This document shows positions 33,880-45,622 of a stretch of 64,000 bases of DNA, one piece after another. The DNA comes from Phlyctochytrium arcticum (taxonomy: Eukaryota > Chytridiomycota > Chytridiomycetes > Chytridiales > Chytridiaceae). Each line of letters opens with the position of its first letter. Within the stretch, counting starts at the first letter, position 1. A program made the position numbers and the translations under genes. The notes beneath the pieces are model-generated. The model ran no database searches. It was not told the DNA's origin and saw only the letters and a list, made by a program, of their open reading frames with translations. Where the stretch lies: contig JAHLKI010000001.1 of assembly GCA_025602905.1 (NCBI GenBank), positions 1,116,001 through 1,180,000 of the forward strand. Reading direction: 5' to 3'.

Positions 33880-34884
33880 ATGATTCGAGTACCGCGGATG
33901 ATCCTGTTTTCGACGACATTTGTCTTGATTCTCATGGCATTTGCATCCGGCATCTTTTCGTACATGCTCATGCTAAATACGTCCCCGTTTGCCAAAACTG
34001 AAGTTTTCCCTGCGGCACTGCTGACAGGTAATGTACGCTGCATATGACGAAGAAATCGCAGGCAACTAACAGAACAATCAGATGTCGCCATTCTTTGCCC
34101 CATTTTGTTGATTGCTGGATTGGCCGGCTGTTGCGGTCTCTATCGGCTTTCACCCACATTCCTCAAAATGTTTATCATCTGCCTGTTTGCCCTCTGCGGC
34201 TTGACGGCCTTTTTCGCTCAACATGCAGATCAAAAGGCTAGCGCGTCGATTGCAGCACAGGAAGCGCAAAACGTGTGGGATGCTGCATCCAACGCGACCC
34301 GCCAAGCCATCATGCAAGACTTTGCGTGCTTTGGATGGATGAACACTACAGCCCCTCACCAACAACATGTTGACTCTGTCGTTCATGCGCGTCGGCAGCA
34401 AAGCGACGACACCAAAGACTCTGTACAGGTCATTTCACCATGCGCTGCCGGTTTCGGCTCTAGTTGCACCATTCTCGTCATTGCGTACCGCACCAGCATC
34501 GCATCCAGCTTTTCAATCCTCTTTTACAACGTCATGGGATTTACTGTCGTCACCCTCCTTGCCGCATTGGTCATGTTGCTGGTGCTACACCTTCAAAAAC
34601 CCGCCGAAGAGCTGAATCAGCGCTGTGGTGGTGCGTATCGGTACGAAGAGGAAATGAACCCGAGGGGATCCTACCTCGGCTCTGGATCATTGACCAGCAC
34701 GAGCACAAAGAAACCACACGGAAACCTCTACCGTCGGCCATCCGACGTCAAGACAGACTATGAGGCTTACAAGGGATCAGAACCTTATAGCTTCTCGCGA
34801 TCAAAGACAAAGCGAAGCTTGTTTCATTCGCCGTCCACCAGCAGCCGCGCTAGTCGGCTGGCTCCCATCGCAGAGGCCGATTGA
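33880..34884 (+). CDS. Tetraspanin-like four-helix membrane protein
   Basis: Two exons, 33880-34027 and 34082-34884 (316 aa). Hydrophobic segments: residues about 8-30, 50-67 (VAILCPILLIAGLAGCCGLY), 74-92 (FLKMFIICLFALCGLTAFF) and 215-245 (SILFYNVMGFTVVTLLAALV). The large loop between helices 3 and 4 carries several Cys (CFGWMN; SPCAAGFGSSC), as in the second extracellular loop of tetraspanins, but the canonical CCG triplet is not present. The cytosolic C-tail is Ser/Lys/Arg-rich. Family assignment rests on topology and Cys pattern only. Fungal tetraspanins act in polarised growth and infection structures; no such role is shown here. Confidence 0.6.
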
Positions 34885-35180
34885 TATGTCCTTTTTTCCA
34901 AATGCCATTAGATAGTGGGCAGTGCTGGCACTGTCTTACTACGTTGAGGACGTTCATTCGGCTATCTCTCTAAAGCTTACTTTTTTATACTCATATTCAT
35001 ATATCTGTACTTAGAAAATATCACATTATTTACAACTCCAAGGCATGCGCTAGAGAGCATAATTCACATATATTTATTCATTGATTCGAGTATGTCGAGG
35101 TGAAGGAGAGAGTAACCGATAGTCGAAAGAAAACCAAGGATATAAACAAAAACAAAAAGCAGTAACCACTCCAAAATATC

Positions 35181-35747
35181 CTAATTCCAATCGTACTTTC
35201 TATTCTTCTTGCTGCCATGCCTGTTCTTCTTCCAGTCATACTTGTCGTGCTTATACTTGTCATGCTTATACTTGTCATCCTTGTTATCGTCCCAATAGTT
35301 GTGCCAGTTTTCATCGGCGGTAAGCTGCTGCGATTTCGTACCCTCATCACTCAGGTCTTCATCGCCCCCATCATCATAAGAGTATTCATCCTTGTTGTTG
35401 TTGCGAGAGGTCTCAAACTCATTGTCAAACGTGTCGTCGCCGTAGTAATAAGGATCATCTTCAACCGGGTAGTCATCATCATCGTCATCCTGGTATTTGT
35501 CTTTATCGTCAACGTTGCCTTCGAAATTTCCGGCGAGGTGGTGTTTGTTGTTGTTCTTGTAGTTGTTATACTTTTTGCCTTTTTTCCAGTACGGGTCGAC
35601 CTTGTCGTCGTGGTGGTGGTGCCATCCCCGACGCGCAATAATGTGAGAGTGCCCGGCGATCGCTACATGTGAATCAGGATGGATGGGTGCTGCAACCACC
35701 AGGCTGGCTGTTGCCCATAACGCGCAGATGGCAGTGGCGAGACGCAT
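35181..35747 (-). CDS. Secreted His/Asp/Lys/Tyr-rich protein, copy 1
   Basis: Single exon, 188 aa. A clear signal peptide (MRLATAICALWATASLVVAA) precedes a short pro-segment ending in RR before GWHHHHDD, a possible Kex2-type dibasic cleavage site. The mature part is almost wholly His, Asp, Lys, Asn and Tyr, with a poly-Asp run and KYKHDKYKHDKYDW repeats, and ends KYDWN. It has no Cys. The product is paralogous to that of the divergent gene at 36707-37303 in signal peptide, RRGW junction and C-terminus. I know no family of this description. The composition suggests a disordered, metal-binding or wall-associated secreted protein (inference). A TATA box lies 85 bases upstream. Confidence 0.75.
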   Translation of the reverse strand: MRLATAICALWATASLVVAAPIHPDSHVAIAGHSHIIARRGWHHHHDDKVDPYWKKGKKYNNYKNNNKHHLAGNFEGNVDDKDKYQDDDDDDYPVEDDPYYYGDDTFDNEFETSRNNNKDEYSYDDGGDEDLSDEGTKSQQLTADENWHNYWDDNKDDKYKHDKYKHDKYDWKKNRHGSKKNRKYDWN

Positions 35748-35831
35748 GTTTAGGTTGGTTGGTAAAAAAAGTCGATGAAGGCTTTGTTACAATCTCGGAT
35801 GGAAAAGTAGTACAGTACAGCACCCTTTCTC

Positions 35832-35839
35832 TTTTTATA
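35832..35839 (-). promoter_or_regulatory. TATA box, secreted copy 1
   Basis: TATAAAAA on the minus strand, 85 bases before the start codon at 35747. Confidence 0.65.
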
Positions 35840-36567
35840 AGCAGCACATCTGTCCCTTTCCCGCTCATGATGCGTGCATACAATTCACTCTGATAAACTT
35901 TAAAAATCACTCCACATCACTGCATTTTTACCATTTACAGTGCAGTAATACTGGACGCGTTGGGCTGCGATGGAGGGGGTTTTGGCCTCGCCTTCCAAAG
36001 GCAGTGCAATTGCACACTGCAAGAGCTTGCGGGCATGCAACACAGCTCCATGCCATATAGCCAGAAATGTCGTCCTGCCATGATATGATCTTGGGCAGAA
36101 GTGAGGCAGGGAAGAAGCGAAGCCGTTGAAGAAAGAAGATTTCGAACGCGCGCGCGCCAGTGACAAATCGCGTCAAGGTGGCTGGCAGGTTGATGCTGAC
36201 AGGATGGCTGAAGACCAATGAAGCTTCAATTCAAGATTCCGCTGCTGAAGCTTTGTCCTGCCACGATATTCCTTCGGCATGAATACCTCGACATGTTTAA
36301 TCACCTTGGCTGAAGGTGCTGGCGATGAGTTCAGGTCTTGAATTGTTAGGATGTGTTTTTTGGTACAGCCGTTTACTCATTTTTTTGTATATGTTAGATC
36401 CGTGTGCTGTGCATCAAGGATTCCATGCACTGCCTGACGCGGCAAACAGATGAAGCACAGTCTTGCAAGGCGGATACACAGCCCTCAACAATACCCTGGT
36501 TGAGCAATGGCGAAGTATGGGTAGGAGAAGCACGGCATGATGGTAGGGGGGCCAGAGTTCTGCGGGT

Positions 36568-36574
36568 ATAAAAC
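36568..36574 (+). promoter_or_regulatory. TATA box, secreted copy 2
   Basis: TATAAAA on the plus strand, 139 bases before the start codon at 36707, followed by a CT-rich leader typical of strongly expressed fungal genes. Confidence 0.7.
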
Positions 36575-36706
36575 GGGGGAGGGCAAGCTCTCTTCCCTGG
36601 TCTTATCATCACCCACTCCCAGTGCCTTCCACCACATCTTCTACTTGCCAATCACCAACTTCACTATTCCCCCACTTCACTCCTTCAAACAACAACCATC
36701 ATCATC

Positions 36707-37303
36707 ATGCGTCTGTCTACTGCCATCTACGCCCTCTTGGCCTCTGCCAGCCTGGTCATGGCGGCCCCCATCAGCTCAGACTCTCAAGTAGCCACTTCAG
36801 AACACTCACAAGTCCTCCGTCGGGGCTGGGACCACAAAGACGACAAGTGGAACAAGCACGACTCCCACAAAGACAACAAGTACTGGAAGAAGGACAAGCA
36901 TCATGGCAAAGATGACAACAAACACTGGAAGAACAAGAAGAAGCAATGGATTGCCGCTGATGCTACCGACTACTACGGTGATGACGACAAATCATACGAC
37001 AACTCTTACGATGACAATTCGTATGATACCACTTATGACAACTCTTACGACAACTCTTACGACAACTCATATGATACTTCATACGACAACTCATACGACG
37101 ACTCTTCTTACGGCGCTGATACCTACGACAGCGGCTACGAGACCGAAAAGTACGGAGATGGCTATGGCAAATCCAACCTTGTCGCCTCTGAGGGCTGGCA
37201 CAACGACAAATGGGACAAGTGGGACAAACACTACAAGAAGAACGACCACAAAAAGTCGTGGAAGAAGCACGGCGGCAAGAAGGACTACAAACATGACTGG
37301 TAG
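36707..37303 (+). CDS. Secreted His/Asp/Lys/Tyr-rich protein, copy 2
   Basis: Single exon, 198 aa. The signal peptide (MRLSTAIYALLASASLVMAA) is followed by a pro-segment ending RR-GWDHKDDK, matching copy 1. The N-terminal third is Lys/His/Asp/Trp-rich (DKHHGKDDNKHWK). The middle third is a tandem repeat of the tetrapeptide SYDN with variants (DNSYDNSYDNSYDTSYDNSY). The C-terminal third returns to WHN, WDK and HKKSWKK blocks and ends KHDW. There is no Cys and no known domain. Codons are C-ending (GAC, TAC, AAC, AAG), consistent with high expression. Function unknown; a Tyr/Asp repeat could bind cations, be cross-linked through tyrosine or be sulfated, all inference. Confidence 0.78.
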   Translation: MRLSTAIYALLASASLVMAAPISSDSQVATSEHSQVLRRGWDHKDDKWNKHDSHKDNKYWKKDKHHGKDDNKHWKNKKKQWIAADATDYYGDDDKSYDNSYDDNSYDTTYDNSYDNSYDNSYDTSYDNSYDDSSYGADTYDSGYETEKYGDGYGKSNLVASEGWHNDKWDKWDKHYKKNDHKKSWKKHGGKKDYKHDW

Positions 37304-37706
37304 ACTCGTTCCCGGCACCTGTCTCTGAAAGCATCTCTTGTATAGCATTCCTTGTGTATAATATCTTTTGCTTCACATTATCATGTAGTACATATATCCA
37401 CTGGTCGTGCTCTTGTCTGCAGCTATATGCTTCAAGAATCGATCACTTTTTCTTCTACATATCTGAATAACAATTTTGATTCTCATTAATATGCCCCACT
37501 TTAATCTTGACGTCTTTGACTCAAACATACAAAGGCTTTCTGTTCAACCTGTCAGTCGGAAAGTTTACACGCGCCGGCTGCGCAACAGTAGAGCCCCCGA
37601 CAGCCCAATTACGCTATTGTAACAGAAACCGAAGACCGTGTAAACCATGTGGAGAATTTAGCTGGCCCTTGGGACTTCTGTTGGATTGTGAAGTGGTAAA
37701 GCAGAT
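37304..37706. other. Intergenic
   Basis: About 400 AT-rich bases holding the 3' flank of secreted copy 2 and the promoter of the WWE-RING gene. Nothing else recognised. Confidence 0.6.
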
Positions 37707-38932
37707 ATGACAACTACGTTGCCGTTGGGTCAAAATCCGTTATCATGGTCTTGCGCAACTTGCAACGCTCAAAACGAGGTGAGAACAACTACTTGGTCCA
37801 AATACCAACTTCCTTACCCGCTACCCCACACAGGTCAAATCAGTGGTATGTCGTATTTGCAACTTGCCTCCGCCCAAACCTGGGATGTGGACCTGTGAGC
37901 ATTGTTCGTACTTCAACTCGGTATAGTCGATCAAAATGGCATCAACCAATGTTCTCTCGCGCTGACAAGGTGAACCCTGAGTAGGATCAACTTTTAGCAT
38001 GTGACGTCTGTTACATGTCGCGCACGATGGTGAAAGATTTGCCATTCTTGTGGGAATGGGCACCCAATCCCGACCAGGTTAGAGGATGTCGGAATGAGAA
38101 ATTGGTTCAGACTCTGACGATACACAAATAGTGGATTTCCTATGATCTTCCCACCGCGTCGGCTATCGAGGAAACGTATCAGAAGGGCCAGGCATGTGTC
38201 ATGCATCTCACTCATGGCCCGTATTTTTCGCGAAGACCGTTGCAATACGGCCTAAAGATGGACCCGGCGCATCAGTCCTTCTGGCAGTTCAATACCATGA
38301 CGGGTCGGCCCAGACGGGTCCGCAGGTGGGCCGTTGATGATGTGACTGTGGCAGTTCGTGCGGAGGAAGTGGAGGCAGGGGATCAGTGCGTCATTTGTCA
38401 AGAGAGTGTTACATCTCAAACGGACATGAAGCACGCCAGAAAGGCAAAGGATGGCAAGCGGCTAATGACGGACGATTCTTTATCAACGCGTGCTTCTCCC
38501 TCTGATACAGACTCCTCTGTACCTGAGTCAGAGGAATGTGATCTCGACCAAAACGAATCTGCTATCGACTCACTCACTGATTCGGAAAGTACGGAACTCA
38601 GCAGTATATCCTGTTCAGAGGACGAATCTGGCGGAGACTCGGATGACGAATCGATTTTTGACGCTGAGTGTGAATCTGATGATGATGAAGACTGGGTATT
38701 CAATGCCATCAACACCATCCGTACTCTTGCCCAAAAGCCATCGACAACCACCACATCGACTGGCACCAGCAAATACGCCCTGACACCCGAAAAAATTTCA
38801 GAAATGGGAGACAAGGTCGTCAGGTTGCGGGGGTGCAGAGGTCACTACTTTCATCAGGGGTGTATTGTTCCATATGTCCGATTGCGAAAAGCTTGCCCTG
38901 TCTGCTTCACCAGCGTGCGTGTAGTAAACTAG
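37707..38932 (+). CDS. NZF-NZF-WWE-RING protein, putative E3 ubiquitin ligase
   Basis: Four exons: 37707-37778, 37834-37920, 37985-38077 and 38132-38932 (350 aa). Splicing reveals two RanBP2/NZF-type zinc fingers, both with the spacing C-x2-C-x3-N-x6-C-x2-C (CATC...CRIC and CEHC...CDVC), each starting W-x-C. A WWE domain follows at residues about 77-145 (WEWAPNPDQWISYDLP; FWQFNTMTGRPRRVRRW). A RING then starts at C170-x2-C173 and resumes only at C319-x2-H322-x2-H325-x2-C328-x10-C339-x2-C342. The 145 residues between are Asp/Glu/Ser-rich. Family knowledge: WWE binds ADP-ribose or poly-ADP-ribose, NZF fingers bind ubiquitin or RNA, RING recruits E2. Whether the split RING is active is unknown. 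Confidence 0.8.
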
Positions 38933-39157
38933 CAATTGTCGATTCTCTTTCTCCCTGTCAAAGTTTTGAGCCTATGTAATGTACAGAAAAGCAATGATTT
39001 CCTCGAGTAATCTCTACTGCAAGGACGTGCTCTAGGTGCTATTCAATCGTATCGCTTCGGGAAATCGCTCTGCAGATCGCGTTCGAAACACCAGTTGAGC
39101 GGTAGCCGTTGAATTGACCGCAGGAATTCTTCCAATTTTGCTCTGAAAGTCGACAAG

Positions 39158-40802
39158 ATGGGTGTCCCACTAGCCGACGGTGTAGCGTACAAGGAATATG
39201 TGCTTGGTTTCTCCTGGATAGTATACTTATGGTCCACATACCTCAAGTAGGTCTGAGGTCAACTAGTTGGAAATTTCGCCATGTTGAACGTTTTGTTTAT
39301 TTTAGCTACCGCCAACACAAGAAGCTCTTGGAGCCACGGCTCCCAGCTGCCATGAAGGCAGTAGTCAAGGATGAAGATTTCTTAAAGGCTAGAGCATACG
39401 GCTTGGACAAGTCTCGGTTCGGATTCGTCTCTGACGCCTTTGATCAAGTGCAATCAACTGTGATCATTGCATACGATTTCTTGCCGTGGTTCTGGGCAAT
39501 AGCTGGAAATGTTCTTGCAAAGAGGGGATACGGTCCCGAATACGAGGTACGAATGGTCTTTGGGCTAGACTACTATTCTTTATGCAAACTCAACACATGC
39601 ACGTCTCTTTAGATTGCGCATTCGATTGTATTTGTTGCAATCTTGACGGTCTTTGGCATGGTTTTGGGTCTCCCGTTCTCCCTCTACAGTACATTCGTGA
39701 TTGAAGAGCGTCACGGTTTCAACAAGCAAACGCTTCGCCTGTTCTTTACCGACATGTTGAAGGAGACCCTTCTGTCTGCCGCAATTGGCATTCCAGTTAT
39801 TGTCGCATTCTTGAAGATTATCGATTGGGCCGGCTCATCCTTCTACTACTACGTCTGGCTCTTTGTGTAAGTCCCTTGCGGTAAATCATGATATGAAACT
39901 GTTGAGGCCCTCATACTCTCAACCAGATTTACATTCCAAATCATTATGATGATCATCTTTCCTACATTTATTCAACCGTTGTTCAACAAGTTTACACCCC
40001 TCGAAGACGGCGAGCTCAAGACTAAAATCGATGCACTGGCCTCAAGAATCAAGTTCCCTCTTACAAAGCTCTTTGTTATCGACGGGTCGAAAAGATCTGC
40101 ACACTCAAACGCATACTTTTACGGATTCTTCAAGAACAAGCGCATCGTCTTGTACGATACTCTCCTCGAGCATTCCACGACCGATGAAGTGTGCGCTGTT
40201 CTCGGTAAGTGTTTTGTTCATTTGATGTAGGAAGCCTGTTGATCTAATGGATAATGTAGCTCATGAGTTGGGACACTGGCAGTTCAACCACGTCCTACAA
40301 ATGCTGGTTATGATACAATTCCATCTTTTCAGTATCTTCTTCCTGTTCAGTTCTTTCGTCAACCATGTTCCTTTGTACCGCTCTTTTGGATTCCAAACAC
40401 AACCTGTCCTCATCGGGTTCACGCTCTTCCAGGTACGATAATACTTTGTTTTACTGCTTCTAGATATGTCACTAATCCTTTGCGCGAAAAGTACATCATT
40501 CTTCCTGCTGAGACTATCCTTTCTTTCCTCCAAAACATGCTTTCCCGAAAGAATGAATTCCAAGCCGATGCATTTGCCAAGAAACTTGGATACGCCAGCT
40601 TGCTCAAGAGTGCCTTGGTCAAATTGCAGGTGGAGAATAAGGGCAACATGAACCCTGATAAGTGGTATAGTGCATGGCATTACTCCCATCCGCCATTGAT
40701 TGAGCGGTAAGACTTGAGATTCATTACTCGTTTGCTGTCATAACCCGCGTTCTAACATTGGGATTTTCGGACAGGTTGAACGCAATTGGCAAGACAGAAT
40801 AG
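39158..40802 (+). CDS. STE24: CAAX prenyl protease Ste24, zinc metalloprotease
   Basis: Seven exons: 39158-39246, 39306-39546, 39613-39866, 39927-40204, 40260-40432, 40492-40706 and 40775-40802 (425 aa). The zinc motif [11 protein letters not shown] spans the exon 4/5 junction, and the third ligand is the Glu in [14 protein letters not shown]. Several membrane helices surround these. Blocks [33 protein letters not shown] and [11 protein letters not shown] are family-typical. Known role: ER/inner nuclear membrane protease that removes the -AAX tripeptide from prenylated proteins and clears blocked translocons. Length matches the family. The last exon adds only nine codons. Confidence 0.95.
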
Positions 40803-40924
40803 GTATTTATTTACATAGTATTTGAATGAACGTTTCAGATATGCAGAAGCAGATGAAGGATAGTGTTGTACAATAATTACATCTCATTCAGTTGCATGAT
40901 TTGGAATACACAGTGGTACGCATG

Positions 40925-43900
40925 TCACAATTTGGCACGCAACCCTTCATGGTGGGTATGGCCCTCTTTTGACAATTGTGAAGAGTGTGCAGGACGTTTC
41001 TTGGACTTTTGCTGTTGCTGAGACCACTGCTTCCGCGCTTGAGCCAGCAGTTTCAGGTACCATGCGACTCCTTCCTCCCGTCGAGTATAATCAAATCCGC
41101 TCGTGTGGCTGACAGCGTCAAACAGCGCTTTCCACAGCACTGAGTTGTCCGGATTGGAGATCTGTGAGTTCGACGAAACTTGAACAACTTCCACATCATC
41201 CGCAACCGACGACAAAAACGGGATACTTTGGCCGAGCATGATATCCTGCACGGCCGTCAATAACGCCGGCAAATTCCGCAAACTGACTGTGCGAATCTGA
41301 TCAAATAAAATCATTATGAGTTGGTCCCGTACAAGAATCAGCTCTGTCGGGCCAGCCAGTTCTAAAATCTGCTGTAAGCGCGTTCCGATTTCTGGGGAGT
41401 CCCTTGGTGTAGAAGTGGCTTCTTCTACGGGGGCATTTGGTTCAAATGACGAGATTTGCTTTCCAAGGCGGTGGATCCGGTTTAATAGATGGATGAGACA
41501 AGTCCAGGATATAAAATCGCCTTCCTGATCCTGAAGAACACTTTCTTCCGTTGGTCCTAACGAATCAAAGTCGTTATCGGCATCATCATCAATGGTCGAG
41601 TCAGTGTCGTCCTCGGACTGAAAAGTTGATTTGGAATTGTTCGATTTGGAAAAGTTCAAGCTTTCAATACTCTGCAGCTTTTCAGATTTGCCCTTATTCC
41701 GTGCTGTGCGCTTTCTTCGAGGTGATGAATAAGTAGCAAGGGACTTTATGACGAGAGCAAATGTTCGTCGGAGGAGATCGTAATCGATTGGAGTTGGAAA
41801 ATTCTATCATGGAAGGGAAAGGAGCTCTTGCTTAATACTGAGGGTCATCAGCAATAGACGGAAATGTCAAACTCACTTCCACCAACAGCTGCGCGTACCA
41901 GGGCGCAAATTCTCCAACCATTGTTCGATACTTTGGTGCATTCTGTATAAATCCGACACAGAGACTATGTGACATCTCAAACATGTCGTTTTCATCCGAG
42001 CTGGGGTCAGGGTTGGTTATAGTCAGGTAGGGATACGCGCGGGGGAGCACAATGTCGGTCATGCAACCTTCAGACACGAGACCGCAAAGATGTCGTGAAA
42101 GAATTAAAAAAAAGAGGGTGCGCGATCTGGTGATGGGATTGGTTTGCGCTATGCGTTCCGTTAGCCAACTGATTTGTCGAGGTAGTCGTGTGGATAATAC
42201 TCACGTTCAAGTCCTTTATATTCTGGAACGATTGCTTCCAACATTGAATTAGCACCCACTGCCGCCGATGTGGCAACATTCGAAGGTTTTGGTGCCCCAA
42301 TGTCCTCCTCCGCCATCCACGCGACCAGATCCTTCACAACCTCTTGCCATGTCTCAAAACCCCCTAGCCCAAACTTGGCTGTCACAAAATGAACGTATGA
42401 GAATGTTTCCATGATGTAGGTTATGGCGCTTTGGGCATGTGTGCGGGAGGGATCTGAAAGGGTAGGAGTTGCATATAACGCATCGGTAAAGGAGCGGGCA
42501 ATCACGACCGTGACGAACAGGTACGTCTTCAGGTATTGCCAGATAAGAGTGCGGGGTTCTTGCTGCACTGCACTTTTATCTAGACTGGATAAGGCATCTC
42601 CAGCGGTTTCAACCTCATTAAACAGTTCCTGGCATGCCGCACGCATGATGTCCATAACCCTCACAACGGGCTCGTAGTTTCCGTTACGTACGCTTCCTTC
42701 GATAAGAAGTCCGATTGCGCGGGAGATTTTGCCGAGTTGAGAGAAAATGGACGACTGGGTCTGCTTACTGACTTTCCTGTGAAATATCGGGTATAAGGAC
42801 TCCTCGGACGATGGTGTAGCATTGGTCTGAATTTGCTTTAACAGCTCACTGATGAACGAGGGCTTGAAAGGAAGTGCAGTTTCGTCGGTGAAAAGGGTCA
42901 TAGCAAGTGACTCAAGTAGCGGCTCGAACTTGGCGGATATACGATCAACTCCGGGAGCATATTGAGATCCAAAAACCTCGCCACAAGCATACGCTACAAC
43001 CAACTGACCGCGATGCTGTTCATCCCAAGACCATGCAGAAGTGGAAAGTGTCGTGGCGTATTCGAAGCGCTTCCAGCACCCTTCTTCCAACAAGTTTGAC
43101 AATGTCGGTTCAAGTATGGATTTGTTGCTTTTCTCAGAATTTGCCATCTCCTGAAACGCGGTGATTGCGCCCGTTAGAGCCATTATTGACATAATTCGAG
43201 ATTTTGGATCATCTGACTCTGCTTCTGCAGTGAGGCCAAGGACGAGCGGATCTATCCATCTGTCCTGAGTATCATCCACCGGCCGCTGGGTTATCCACCG
43301 CAAGGGGGTGTACTTTCGGAACCATCCATCCACCTCCATATTTTGCGGAGATGCATTCTTAAGCACTATCCGACGAACAAACTCCATGTATATGGTGGCA
43401 TCGTCCAAGGTGATTTCAGAATACTCCAGCCCATTATATGCCGGCGTATGCCACGCGGCGCTGATCTTTGTACCCAGCGTTGATGCAAGAGTTGTGGAGA
43501 AAGTGGAAGTCAACAGGTGTTCGAGGGAAGCGTAAATATCGCGCCGATTTTCCGATCTGCGGATCATGCATTATGTTAATATGTTATGCTCTGAATGAAT
43601 CATTTGAGTTTACTCTTTCCACGTACATGATGAATGGTAAGCACCGCAGCCCACTGCATATGGCCTCAAATATGTCAATTGATTCATCGCTCGATACATG
43701 ACCTGATAATCAAATATGAAAATCGCATGAGGCAGACGTGGTTCGGCAATGTCATACCGATAGATCGGCCAAGAACGTTCACACAATCTGCCAGAGTGTA
43801 CACGTCCGTTTGGGGGAGAAAACACAAATGCTGAGCGATTTCTCCAAGTTGCCTGATGGTAAATATCTCGTCTAAAGCTATCGGCACTGGGTAAAGGTCC

Positions 43901-44957
43901 GCTTACGATCAGTCACGTCGGACCAATCGTTTTACTGCAACATACCGGTCTTTTGCAACCAAAACGAAAACACTCGAATCAATGATGCTGTGTCCCCTGC
44001 TCTACTCCAATGTGCGTCGCTGGTGGATCCTTGCAAAAGCGTCAACAAAGTTTTCAGGAACGCAGATGAGAACCAATTTACTGGCAAATCTCGTCCATAG
44101 TGCGCCAGTAAGCGCAAGTTCTCTAACGCAAGGGTGGGATACCAATCGGCAAATTCCATTACTGAATAAAAGCTGGCTGCAATGACCAGCCCCAATTCTT
44201 TTACAGTCAGCTGTAAAAGTTGCGGTGGGAGAGAGGGGGGGTAATGCTCGGGGTCGTAGAACAGAACACCATCTGCACGCAGTTGCCTCAATCGAGCACG
44301 CTCCAGTATCCCAGTCCAGAATTGCTGAGCTTCTAGAGTTTCATTCTTGGATTCAGGGTCATACCGAAAGCGGAGATTGCGCCGCGAAAAGGACTGTCGC
44401 CAAAAGCCTTTACCAAGCAAACTATCCTGCAACGTCTCTTGATCAGCCTCCCTGAATTGCCCAGCAATACCGAGGAAATCGGATTTGTCGGTTTGTTCCC
44501 AACTCCGGGCCATTTCAGTAAGGGGAAGGTCGGTGCAAGACCGCAGGTAGATCATGGCCATGGTAAACACCTCCAGAGATCGTTCATCGCCCTGCGTAAT
44601 TTGCAAGTCCGATTTCCAAACGTTCTTCTTTCGGCCCGCTAAATGCTCAAACAGGTTTGAAACACTCAACCCATCCTGTTCCACCTTCAAGAACAAGTTT
44701 CGTAAGAACTGCCCTTGGAATGGATATTCAATGTAGTTGATTCCTGGCGTCAACACATGGGTAGGTCTAATGTGATGTCCGCGATCTCTTGTTACAGAAA
44801 GTAGATTTGTGACTCTTTCAAGCTTGATCCAGTCCCCGGTATGAATGAGGGCAGTCAAGTATTGGAGCCATCTGTCTGAAAGTTCCTGGTTGGTTGGCGG
44901 AACTTGTTGGTTTGGAGCGTCGTCTTTCTCGTTACCGGCCACCTCCGAAGCGGCCAT
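40925..44957 (-). CDS. Pex8-like peroxisomal import factor with C-terminal AKL
   Basis: Six exons: 44957-43946, 43886-43758, 43702-43627, 43556-42205, 42067-41877 and 41803-40925 (1212 aa, phase kept). The protein is largely helical. The block FSYVHFVTAKFGLGGFETWQ, and later a block with HSLCVGFI, WYAQLLVENFP and TRREEGVAWYLK, resembles fungal Pex8. The C-terminus is AKL, a peroxisomal PTS1 signal, which Pex8 proteins characteristically carry. Known role: intraperoxisomal factor linking docking and RING complexes of the matrix import machinery. It is about twice the length of yeast Pex8 through an N-terminal extension (exon 1). Intron 4 (137 bases) is longer than the others and its acceptor is the least certain. 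Assignment is by remembered family pattern, not a search. Confidence 0.6.
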
Positions 44958-45622
44958 ATCTAGGTCTAGAAACACTACCCGTCTCCTTGGTCTAATTCAT
45001 AGCACCGCCTTACTGGCTGTTGTTGGTAGCTGCTGGTTCGACCAACAAAGTCAATCGCTCACTGTTCCAGTTTTGTTGAAGTCCAAATTCGCCGGCGGCT
45101 TATCGGCAGTGTACGGCTAAATTTTTGTATGTCATCCCTGAACTCCGCTGAATGTCCCGCTCAGAGACATTTCCTCGCAGATCTCGGGCGGATCACCTTA
45201 TGAGATTCGCCACCAAATGTAGATCGCATTGAGCCAAGAGATTGTTTGCCTGGTCTTTGAAAGCAGGCCTGTGATTTATGTACCTAGTGCGTATTGCCGT
45301 ACGGCGGTCGTTGCATAGATGCTTGTCTCGGCAGTGGATCGGGAGACAATGATGATATGATGTTCATGCATGAGAAATGAACAAACCAAGGTACGGTCTT
45401 AAGTTCAAGGATCTAGTTTAAATGTCTTTAAGCTTACTCATAAGGACTTCGTTCGAAAAGTTCGGTCTTGTTTACGGGTGCATCAGGGTTTTTATTGTGC
45501 TGCGAGCTTTCACCATGTAGAAGACAAACATTCGGTGGATTCCAATTTTCCTTTCTTCTTCCACAAAATCAGTTCACTCCTGGGGAAGAAATTCTTATAC
45601 AGCAAGAGACGGTAGCGTCTAT
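44958..45622. other. Intergenic, divergent promoter of the Pex8-like and transporter genes
   Basis: About 665 bases. A plus-strand frame from 45468 overlaps the transporter in another phase and is not supported. No other feature recognised. Confidence 0.55.

Larger units (their letters stand above)
35748..36706. other. Shared divergent promoter of the two secreted-protein genes
   Basis: About 960 bases between the two start codons, with a TATA box near each end. The centre has no supported gene; short frames run on both strands. Confidence 0.6.

Noticed and set aside
37012..37110. Repeat array in secreted copy 2 as a minisatellite or CRISPR
   Set aside because: The repeat is a 12-base in-frame coding repeat (SYDN) without spacers; this is a fungal gene.
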